From positions 496,001 through 560,000 of the forward strand of contig JADJIH010000001.1 of assembly GCA_016707115.1 (NCBI GenBank): a stretch of DNA of 64,000 nucleotides, given 5' to 3'. Every line of letters starts with the position of its first letter. The stretch's first letter is position 1. Source of the DNA: Ignavibacteriales bacterium. GTDB taxonomy: Bacteria > Bacteroidota > Ignavibacteria > Ignavibacteriales > Ignavibacteriaceae. Made by a program: the position numbers and the translations under genes. This document shows positions 55,215-62,643 of this stretch, one piece after another. A model generated the notes under the pieces. That model saw only the letters and a program-made list of their open reading frames with translations. It ran no database searches and was not told where the DNA came from.

Positions 55215-55796
55215 ATGACATCAATAACAAAAATTCTTACTCATGCTTTTGAAAAGGATGAAGGACATGTTCATATTAATATGAAAGAAAAACCTTATTC
55301 AAATCCTTACTTAGTTGGTGTAGGTTTGGGTTTAGTTCTACTTGCTGCTTTTGTAATAATGGGAAGAGGATTAGGAGCTTCTGGTGCTCTTTCAACAGCA
55401 GTTGCTGTAACTGTAAATAAGGTTGCTCCTGAACATGCTGCACAGAATAATTTTTATAAAGAATATGTTGGTGATGAAAATGCAAATCCACTTATGGATT
55501 GGTTGATTTTCCAAACTCTTGGTGTTTTAGTTGGTGGATTTATTTCAGGTACAATTTCACATCGAGTAAAAAAAGAAATTGAAAAAGGTCCACGCATTTC
55601 AACAAAGATGAGATTGATATATGCTTTTGTTGGAGGTGGATTATTAGGATATGGTGCAAAGCTTGCTCGTGGTTGTATGAGTGGACAAGCATTATCCGGT
55701 GGAGCTGTATTAAATCTTGGAAGCTGGGCATTTATGATGATGGTTTTTGTTGGTGGGTATGCCGCAGCTTATTTCTTAAGGAGACAATGGATATGA
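55215..55796 (+). CDS. YeeE/YedE sulfur transporter, first half
   Basis: The 193-residue protein has about four or five membrane helices. The YeeE/YedE signature is YGAKLARGCMSGQALSGGA, with the conserved Cys that binds sulfur compounds in thiosulfate transporters of this family. It has an N-terminal cytoplasmic segment of about 35 residues. Single-chain family members are about 350 residues; here the function is split over two overlapping genes (ATGA at 55793). Uptake of thiosulfate or related sulfur for the adjacent enzymes is the likely job. Confidence 0.88.
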   Translation: MTSITKILTHAFEKDEGHVHINMKEKPYSNPYLVGVGLGLVLLAAFVIMGRGLGASGALSTAVAVTVNKVAPEHAAQNNFYKEYVGDENANPLMDWLIFQTLGVLVGGFISGTISHRVKKEIEKGPRISTKMRLIYAFVGGGLLGYGAKLARGCMSGQALSGGAVLNLGSWAFMMMVFVGGYAAAYFLRRQWI

Positions 55797-56398
55797 ATGC
55801 ACCATTTTTCAAATTTGATTATTTCAGTACAGATGTAAGTTTAATTATAGCTTTTGCTATTGGAATTGCTTTTGGTATCGCTTTAGAAAAAGGTGGATTT
55901 GGAAGAGCAACTATCCTTGCTTCACAATTCTACTTTACAAATATGCGTGTACTAAAAGTTATGTTCACAGCAATTGTAACTGCAATGTTAGGATTATACT
56001 TCTTATCAGTTATTGGTTTTGTTGATTTATCACTCGTTTATCTTACGCAAACAAATATGCTACCAATGGTTGTCGGTGGATTAGTTGCAGGAGTTGGGTT
56101 TGTAATCGGTGGATATTGTCCAGGCACATCAATGGTTGCAATTGCAACTGGTAAGATTGACGCTGTTGTTTATGTATTAGGAATGATTTTCGGGATTTTT
56201 GTTTTTGGTGAAATGTTTCCATCAATCGAAAACTTTTTTAATTCTGGATTTATGGGCAGTGTAACAATTCCTTCATACTTTAATCTTTCTTATGGATTAG
56301 TAGTTTTTCTTGTTGTTCTTATGGCACTTGGTGCTTTTGCTGCTGCTGAATGGGGTGAAAAAAAGATGGCTGCAAAAACCGGAAAGGAAAAGCTATGA
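55793..56398 (+). CDS. YeeE/YedE sulfur transporter, second half
   Basis: I start it at ATG 55793, overlapping the stop of the first half as ATGA, with GGAG nine bases upstream. About six helices carry the family motifs GIALEKGGFGRA and GGYCPGTSMVAIATGKIDA, with its own conserved Cys. It probably pairs with the first half to form one channel. The end overlaps the rhodanese gene (ATGA), so the three are translationally coupled. Confidence 0.88.
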   Translation: MNAPFFKFDYFSTDVSLIIAFAIGIAFGIALEKGGFGRATILASQFYFTNMRVLKVMFTAIVTAMLGLYFLSVIGFVDLSLVYLTQTNMLPMVVGGLVAGVGFVIGGYCPGTSMVAIATGKIDAVVYVLGMIFGIFVFGEMFPSIENFFNSGFMGSVTIPSYFNLSYGLVVFLVVLMALGAFAAAEWGEKKMAAKTGKEKL

Positions 56399-57048
56399 AA
56401 AAGTTTTTATCACATCTTACTACAAATCAAAAACTTGGTGGAGTAGCATTAGTTCTGGGTATTATGGCATTATTTGCCGGTGATCCTTACGGTGGAACTA
56501 CAATTAAAGTGAATGAAAAAGATATTGCATTATCAACCGTTGGAAATTCTGACAAAGTCTCTGTTACAGAATTGGCAGATTGGATTATAAAAGATAGAGC
56601 AGATTTTGAATTAATTGATTTAAGAAGTGAAGAAAAATATAACGAATACGCAATTCCAAATTCACAATGTATTCCACTACCCCAATTATCGGCATCAGAA
56701 CTTCAAAGAAATAAAAAAATAATTTTATTCTCAGATGATGATGTTACTTCTTCACAAGCCTGGTTTATCCTTAAATCAAAAAATTATAAAGGTGTTTACA
56801 TTTTAGATGGTGGATTGAATAAATGGAAAGAAAAAGTGCTTTTCCCAAAAAGTCCATTAAATGGCAGTAAAGATGAATTAGCTCAGTTTGAAAAGATGAA
56901 AGAAGTCGCAAAATATTTTGGAGGACAAGCACAAACTGATTCATCGATAACAGAAAATACAACACTTATTAAACTTCCGACATCAACAACCACTAAAACT
57001 AAAACAACTGCTCCTACTGGTAAGAAGAAAAAAAGAGAAGGGTGTTAG
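56395..57048 (+). CDS. membrane-anchored rhodanese-like protein lacking the catalytic Cys
   Basis: The 217-residue protein has one N-terminal membrane helix (about residues 12-30), then a rhodanese domain (about 55-145) with ELIDLRSEEKYNEYAIPNS and VYILDGGLNKWKE. The active loop that normally begins with Cys reads ILFSDDDVTSSQAW, so it cannot form a persulfide there. The C-terminus is Lys/Thr-rich and ends KKKKREGC. It may bind sulfur carriers, stabilise the transporter or be a regulatory homologue. It is translationally coupled to the YeeE pair. Confidence 0.8.
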   Translation: MKKFLSHLTTNQKLGGVALVLGIMALFAGDPYGGTTIKVNEKDIALSTVGNSDKVSVTELADWIIKDRADFELIDLRSEEKYNEYAIPNSQCIPLPQLSASELQRNKKIILFSDDDVTSSQAWFILKSKNYKGVYILDGGLNKWKEKVLFPKSPLNGSKDELAQFEKMKEVAKYFGGQAQTDSSITENTTLIKLPTSTTTKTKTTAPTGKKKKREGC

Positions 57049-57234
57049 CTGGATAAATCGATGTTAGAAATTGTACATCACAAAATAATTATTGATTGCA
57101 TAAAACAATTGACTCGCTGTTAGCAATATTTATATAAGTTTTTTTTAATTAGCGCTGTGTAGTCGTTAACTTTAAATGTTATAAAAAATTATTCTAGTAT
57201 AATCATATAAACTAAATGTTCTAAGGAAATACAT

Positions 57235-58488
57235 ATGAAAAAATCTACTCTTGTTCTTTTATTAATGCTTGGATTTATTTTCCAAACCGCTTTTGCAACC
57301 GACGGTTATTATCGTCACGGATATGGTATAAAGTATTCAGCACTTGCCGGTTCCGGTGTTGCAGTATCATTAAGTTCACTTGGAGCAATTACTAATCCAG
57401 CTTCCATTTCAAATTTGAATAATGGATTTGAAATTAACTTATCATATTTCAGTCCTGAACGTTATTATGAAGTGTCGGGAGTTCCAAATCCACCACCAGC
57501 ATTTGGATTAACTCCAGGAAAAGTTGAAAGTGAACAAACTTCTTTCTTCTTTCCAACACTTGGCGGAAATTATAAACTCTCAGAAAAGTTTACAGTTGCT
57601 TTATCTTTATACGGTAATGGAGGAATGAATAGTGATTATCCCACAGCCACTTTTTATGATCCTACTTCCCCTGGAACCGGTGTTAATATCGAACAAATGT
57701 TTGGTAATCTATCTTTCGCTTATAAATTTGCTTGTAATCATTCGATTGGTGTTGCTGGAATTATTGGCTGGCAAAGATTTGCTGCAAAAGGACTTATTGC
57801 ATTCAGTGGGTACTCGAGTGATCCTGCAAACTTAACTGGTAACGAAAAATCAACAGCGTTGGGATTCGGGTTTAAAGTTGGATATCAAGGCAAATTGTTA
57901 GAAGAATTAAGTTTTGGTGCATCTTACCAATCAAAAGTTTATATGAGCGAGTTTGAACGTTATGCAGGTTTGTTTGCTCAAGCTGGTGATTTTGATGTTC
58001 CTGCAAACTGGCAAGCAGGTTTTGCATTTACACCTGGAGCTTGGAAATTTATGTTTGATGTAAAACAAATATTTTATAGTCAAGTTAATTCTATAGCAAA
58101 CCCAATGCTTCCAAATCTTCAAACAGCATTACTTGGACAAGAGGAAGGAGCGGGATTTGGTTGGAAAGATATTTTGGTTATTAAATACGGCGTTATGTTC
58201 TCTGGTTTCTGTGGGTGGGATTTTATGGCAGGATATTCAGTAAGTCAAAATCCAATTAACGAAGAAAATGTAATGTTTAACATTCTTGCACCTGCAGTTA
58301 TTCAGAATCATGTAACATTTGGTATTTCAAAAGATATCGCAAAGAATCATGAGGTTACGGTTGCTTTTATGCTTGCGTTGGAAAATAATATCATAGGACC
58401 AAATCCATTGAACGGAACTCCACAAACCATTGAACTTGGAATGAAACAATGGCAAGTTGAAGTTGGATATGCTTTCAGCAGTTTTTAA
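57235..58488 (+). CDS. FadL/OmpP1/TodX-family outer-membrane protein
   Basis: This 417-residue beta-barrel protein has a signal peptide ending AFATDG. N-terminal features (GYGIKYSALAGSGVAVSLSS, then AITNPASIS) match the FadL/OmpP1 hatch region. Alternating hydrophobic strands run to the final Phe (GYAFSSF), the BAM sorting residue. Such channels move hydrophobic compounds across the outer membrane. The location after the sulfur operon suggests possible passage of sulfur or organosulfur substrates, but this is inference. It has its own ribosome site (AAGGAAA) and terminator. Confidence 0.8.
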   Translation: MKKSTLVLLLMLGFIFQTAFATDGYYRHGYGIKYSALAGSGVAVSLSSLGAITNPASISNLNNGFEINLSYFSPERYYEVSGVPNPPPAFGLTPGKVESEQTSFFFPTLGGNYKLSEKFTVALSLYGNGGMNSDYPTATFYDPTSPGTGVNIEQMFGNLSFAYKFACNHSIGVAGIIGWQRFAAKGLIAFSGYSSDPANLTGNEKSTALGFGFKVGYQGKLLEELSFGASYQSKVYMSEFERYAGLFAQAGDFDVPANWQAGFAFTPGAWKFMFDVKQIFYSQVNSIANPMLPNLQTALLGQEEGAGFGWKDILVIKYGVMFSGFCGWDFMAGYSVSQNPINEENVMFNILAPAVIQNHVTFGISKDIAKNHEVTVAFMLALENNIIGPNPLNGTPQTIELGMKQWQVEVGYAFSSF

Positions 58489-58510
58489 TTAATTTCTTCA
58501 GAGTGTGTAA

Positions 58511-58537
58511 GGGCATCATTGTGTGATGCCCTTTTTT
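58511..58537 (+). terminator. rho-independent terminator after FadL-like gene
   Basis: The eight-base-pair stem GGGCATCA/TGATGCCC with a five-base loop is followed by six T residues, 23 bases after the stop. Confidence 0.93.
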
Positions 58538-58538
58538 A

Positions 58539-58853
58539 TTATTTCTTATCTAAAATATCATCAACCCAACTCATAGCTGCCATTGTAGATGGTAAACCTA
58601 AAGTTGGTAAAGCTAGTAAAATTGTCTGCCTAATTTCTTCCTTAGAAATACCAAGATCGGCTGCTTTTCTGGTATGTGAGTGAACTGCACCTTCCAATCC
58701 CGCACCAGTTGATATTGCAAGTTTAATTAATGCTCTTGTTTTATCATCAAGTGGACCAGAAGAGTGAACAGCTTTTCCTAGCAGCTCATAAGCATTTGCA
58801 ACTTCTGGATAATCCTGATGAAGTTTTTCAAACCGTTTGGGTAATTGTGCCAT
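58539..58853 (-). CDS. carboxymuconolactone decarboxylase/AhpD-like family protein
   Basis: The 104-residue helical protein has the CMD-domain core KTRALIKLAISTGAGLEGAVHSHTRKA, read in two parts around residues 39-65. The CXXC thiol pair found in AhpD is replaced (GLEGAVHSH), so it is not a disulfide reductase of the AhpD type. The His pair remains. It is on the opposite strand to the sulfur operon, at the end of a three-gene leftward cluster with a membrane protein and a rhodanese. Confidence 0.88.
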   Translation of the reverse strand: MAQLPKRFEKLHQDYPEVANAYELLGKAVHSSGPLDDKTRALIKLAISTGAGLEGAVHSHTRKAADLGISKEEIRQTILLALPTLGLPSTMAAMSWVDDILDKK

Positions 58854-58863
58854 TGCGTTGCCT

Positions 58864-59916
58864 TTAACTTAATAATAAATAATAAAATGACGTTGAAAGA
58901 AATTTATGAATTCTATTAATTCCGTTTTTGTCAGATGAATTTTTCCAGCAGTAAGAAACAACTTTATTAAATTGCGGAAATAAATCCATAATCTCGTTTA
59001 TCTCATCAGCATAAAAAGATTTTTTTCCAGCCAGATATTTTTGAAATAATTTTTTAACTATCGGTCCAACTAAAGTAAGCCAAATGATTGTTATGATTAT
59101 CGAACGAACTAACATCACAAAAATTTCGTTAGATCCTATTTCTAAACTGGATGGTGAAATGTATGTATAAAATAAAAGTGTTAATGAAATAACAGCGATC
59201 ATGATTCCAGTGGGACGCACAAACCAATTCTTTTTTTTCTTTTTTCGTTTTGGTGGTAGATTTGAATCATTTTGTAAAAACAGTTCACCAGGAATTTCAT
59301 TTTTGTATCGATTTATTTTAACGGGCAATAATCCGGCGTAAATGCCTATATAGACTCCGGCAATAACGTGAATTGATAAATAAACAAAGATTAAAACATA
59401 TCCAAAATGGATGTCAGAATTAATATTGATTGAAAAAAACTCTTTTGAAATTTGTTTAATAAAAATATTTACAGATTTCCAAAGTGTGTTGCCAAATACA
59501 AGTGTTAGTACAATAATTTTTTGTAAACCGGAAAACAACAGTGTGAAAACCCCTAATAATATTGTAGAAATCTTAAAAATATTTTTTGGTAGAAATAATA
59601 AATATCCACTCAAACCTTGAATGGTAACTGCAAAGTAAGCTGTTAATGGTGTATAAGGACTTACAAGTGCCTTAATTAACAAAACAATTAATGTGGATTT
59701 GAGAATTTCTTTTTTGTTTTTGGAAAATAACGCTATCAAGGTAATGAATAAAACAGCGGCACTGTTTATAAATATTCCTCTGAAGGGAATAGTAAGAGCG
59801 TGTAGAATCCCACCAAAAGCTGATTCGCTAAATGCCCATAAAGCAGTTATTTTAACAACAGAAATTTGGTCATTTATCTCTTGAGTGTCCTGGTTTATTT
59901 CTGTTTTAGAATCCAA
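58864..59916 (-). CDS. polytopic membrane protein of unknown function
   Basis: The 350-residue protein has about eight hydrophobic segments and a strongly basic cytoplasmic loop near residues 220-232 (KRKKKKK). The N-terminal half (ALWAFSESAFGGILHALTIP, then helices with SPYTPLTAYFAVTIQGLSGY) is reminiscent of small-molecule S-component-type transporters, but I cannot assign a family. It lies between a rhodanese gene (two bases upstream on the same strand) and the CMD gene (10 bases downstream), so an operon is likely. Confidence 0.55.
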   Translation of the reverse strand: MDSKTEINQDTQEINDQISVVKITALWAFSESAFGGILHALTIPFRGIFINSAAVLFITLIALFSKNKKEILKSTLIVLLIKALVSPYTPLTAYFAVTIQGLSGYLLFLPKNIFKISTILLGVFTLLFSGLQKIIVLTLVFGNTLWKSVNIFIKQISKEFFSININSDIHFGYVLIFVYLSIHVIAGVYIGIYAGLLPVKINRYKNEIPGELFLQNDSNLPPKRKKKKKNWFVRPTGIMIAVISLTLLFYTYISPSSLEIGSNEIFVMLVRSIIITIIWLTLVGPIVKKLFQKYLAGKKSFYADEINEIMDLFPQFNKVVSYCWKNSSDKNGINRIHKFLSTSFYYLLLS

Positions 59917-59918
59917 AA

Positions 59919-60236
59919 TTATCTTTCAAGTTTTTCAGTCCAGGAAATTATTCCTTCTTCAAGATGTTGAACTGACCCAAATCCTTCAGATAACATAAAG
60001 ACACCCGCATGATAACTTCTGTTACCGCTTCTACAATAAACGTAATAATTCTTAGTTTTATCTAATTCCAAAATCTTACTTTGAAAGGTTGGATTATAAA
60101 TATCAATTAAAAGCGAATTTTGTATATGTCCATCATTAAATTCTTGTGGGGTTCTTACGTCAACAATCACAGCATTTTCATCAGATGAAATTTTTTGATA
60201 AAAATCTGAAGCACTTAAATTTATCGGATTTTCCAT
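59919..60236 (-). CDS. single-domain rhodanese
   Basis: I start it at 60236 (MENPINLSASDFYQ), preceded by AAAGGA; an in-frame ATG ten codons upstream lacks this. The 105-residue domain has VIVDVRTPQEFNDGHI and the complete active-site loop VYCRSGNRSYHAG with catalytic Cys. It probably transfers or detoxifies sulfane sulfur in the cytoplasm. It is the first gene of a leftward cluster that faces the sulfur operon. Confidence 0.92.
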   Translation of the reverse strand: MENPINLSASDFYQKISSDENAVIVDVRTPQEFNDGHIQNSLLIDIYNPTFQSKILELDKTKNYYVYCRSGNRSYHAGVFMLSEGFGSVQHLEEGIISWTEKLER

Positions 60237-60422
60237 AGTTCCTTTAGAGTTAAAATTTGTATGCAAATATAGAATATTTTATCAATTCTGTAAGTTTTTG
60301 TCATAATTTAATTTCTAAACAATAATATGACTGAATAGTCATAAAAATGGTGTGTCACATTTTATTTTCTTAAGTCGCTTCCTATATTTCGCCACCAAAA
60401 ATAACTAATCAGGAAAAATCGA

Positions 60423-61824
60423 ATGCCAAACAAATATCAAATTGCTATTCTAGGTGGAGGTCCAGGTGGCTATGTTGCAGCGATCAGAGCAGCGCAATTG
60501 GGTTTTAAAACAGTTGTGATTGATAAAGATAATTTGGGCGGAATTTGTTTGAATTGGGGCTGTATTCCAACAAAATCACTTCTAAAGAATGCTGAAATTT
60601 ATGATAATTTAAAGAATCATGGTAAGGAATTTGGAATCTATACAAAAGATCTTTCATTCAACTTCACGGAGATTATTCAAAGAAGCCGAGGCATTTCGGA
60701 TAAGATTACGAAAAACGTCGAGATGCTGATTAAAAAGAATAAGATTGATCGAATAAGAGGATTTGGGAAACTAATAAGTCAGAATGAAATTGAGATATTA
60801 GATAAAGATGGCAAAAAAACTGAAACTATAAGTGCTGATAATATTATAATTGCAACAGGTGCACGTCCAAAAACTTTCCCAAATATTCCAGTAGATAGAA
60901 AAAACATCATTACAAGTACTGAAGCTATGAATTTCTGAGCAGCCAAAAGAATTAATTGTAATTGGCGCAGGTGCAATAGGAATTGAGTTTGCTTATTTCT
61001 ATTCAGTGCTTGGTACTAAAGTAACTATTATTGAAATGCTTGATCATATACTTCCGGTTGAAGATGCAGAAGTTTCACAAACATTAGAAAAGAATTTTAA
61101 GAAACGTGGAATTGATATTTACACCAAAACAATGGTTGAAAAAGCTGAAGTAAAAGGAAATAAAGTTTCTGTTACGATAAATCAGAATGGTGAGAAGAAA
61201 GTATTAAGTGCAGATAAAGTTTTAAGTGCAATTGGTGTTACAGGGAATGTTGAAGGATTTGGTCTTGAAAAACTTGGAATTGAGCTTTTCAAAAATCATG
61301 TAAAAGTTGATAAGAAAACTTATCAGACAAACATTCCAAACATTTATGCAATTGGTGATGTCATTGGTCCACCGTGGCTTGCTCACGTTGCATCTGCTGA
61401 AGGAATACATTGTGTTGAAGGTATTAAAGGAATTAAAAATCCAGATGTGGATTATGAAAATATTCCAGGTTGTACTTACTGTCAGCCTCAAGTTGCAAGT
61501 GTTGGATTGACTGAAGCAAAAGCTAAAGAACTTGGTTATGAAATAAAGATTGGTAAGTTCCCGTTTATGGCAAGTGGAAAAGCTTTTGCAGTTGGTGAAC
61601 GTGAAGGTTTTGTTAAATTAATTTTTGATGCAAAGTATGGTGAACTACTTGGTGGACATATTATCGGAAGTGAAGCAACTGAACTGATAGCTGAAGTAGC
61701 ACTTGCACGTGCAATGGAAGCGACCGGGCATTCCATAATTAAAACTGTTCATGCTCATCCAACATTATCAGAATCAATTATGGAAGCCGCTGCTAATGCA
61801 TATGGTGAAGCGATACACATTTGA
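60423..61824 (+). pseudogene. lpdA: dihydrolipoyl dehydrogenase, frameshifted
   Basis: The N-terminal FAD domain (AILGGGPGGYVAAIRAAQLG, redox disulfide CLNWGC, IIATGARPKTFP) ends at a TGA at 60938 after STEAMNF. The next frame carries straight on with EQPKELIVIGAGAIGIEFAY, the NAD-binding site. VLSAIGV, the YAIGDVIG FAD motif and the catalytic HAHPTLSE complete it up to 61824. One extra base at about 60934-60937 explains the break, and the joined product of about 467 residues has normal family length. The enzyme regenerates lipoamide in 2-oxoacid dehydrogenases. Its neighbours lipB and E1 make an intact gene likely, so suspect a sequence error. Confidence 0.88.
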
Positions 61825-61838
61825 GTTTAAAGGTAAAA

Positions 61839-61920
61839 GTCATTGCGAGTAGTCTTCGGGCGAAGCAATCTAAATTTAATTGGTAGATTGCTTCTCCCGA
61901 TAAATCGGGATCGCAATGAC
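61839..61920. repeat. interspersed inverted repeat (GTCATTGCGA type)
   Basis: The ends GTCATTGCGA and TCGCAATGAC are perfect complements 82 bases apart. Inside, GAAGCAATCTA (61862-61872) pairs with TAGATTGCTTC (61884-61894), and CCCGATAAATCGGG forms a small third hairpin. Elements of this sequence are widespread in bacterial genomes, from memory. It lies between lpd and lipB and could form a large cruciform or attenuate read-through. Confidence 0.8.
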
Positions 61921-61933
61921 AAACAAGAAAGCT

Positions 61934-62566
61934 ATGAACAAAGAAAAAAGAAAATTAGTTTATTGTGATTTAGGATTGATTGATTATAAAGATGCGTGGG
62001 ATTTACAAAAATCAATTCATCAACTAAGAGTTGAAAATAAAATTGATGATGTTCTTTTTTTGCTAGAGCATCCACATACTTATACACTTGGAAAAACTGC
62101 TGATAAAGAAAATCTTGTAAGTGATAAAAAATATCTGGATGAAAATAAAATTTCAGTTTATGATATTGATCGTGGTGGAGATATAACTTATCACGGTCCC
62201 GGACAAATTGTTGGATATCCTATTATCAATCTGACAAATTGGCAACAAGATACTCACAAATATTTAAGAGCAATTGAGGAAGTAATTATAAAAGTTTGTG
62301 CCGAATATGATTTAGATGGAAGCAGAGTTGATAAATATACGGGTGTTTGGCTTGATGATAGAAAAATTTGTGCAATCGGAATCAAAGTTAGCCGCTGGAT
62401 AACAATGCATGGTTTTGCATTTAATGTTAATACAGATCTTAAATTGTTTAATGGAATTATTCCTTGTGGAATTACTGATAAAGATGTTACATCATTAAAT
62501 CGTGAATTAAAAAAAGAAATTTCTTTAAACGAAGTAAAAGAAAAAATTATTCATCATTTGATCTAA
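61934..62566 (+). CDS. lipB: octanoyl-[acyl-carrier-protein]:protein octanoyltransferase
   Basis: I start it at ATG 61934 (MNKEKRKLVYCDLGLIDY); the ATG at 61916 lies inside the repeat. LipB moves octanoate from ACP to lipoyl domains. Motifs are EHPHTYTLGK, RGGDITYHGPGQIVGYP, the catalytic Lys in AIGIKVSRWITMHG and the catalytic Cys in GIIPCGITD. Length of about 210 residues is normal. It lies between lpd and the E1 gene, both parts of lipoate-dependent complexes. Confidence 0.94.
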   Translation: MNKEKRKLVYCDLGLIDYKDAWDLQKSIHQLRVENKIDDVLFLLEHPHTYTLGKTADKENLVSDKKYLDENKISVYDIDRGGDITYHGPGQIVGYPIINLTNWQQDTHKYLRAIEEVIIKVCAEYDLDGSRVDKYTGVWLDDRKICAIGIKVSRWITMHGFAFNVNTDLKLFNGIIPCGITDKDVTSLNRELKKEISLNEVKEKIIHHLI

Positions 62567-62643
62567 TTTTTAATTATGATCAAATTGAATTTAAAACTAA
62601 AGAAGAATTATTGAGTTTAATTTCTTAAACCCAAAAGGTTTTT

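Noticed and set aside
61222..61736. Leftward frames within the dihydrolipoyl dehydrogenase C-terminal half
   Set aside because: They are shadows of the conserved NAD and dimerisation domains.
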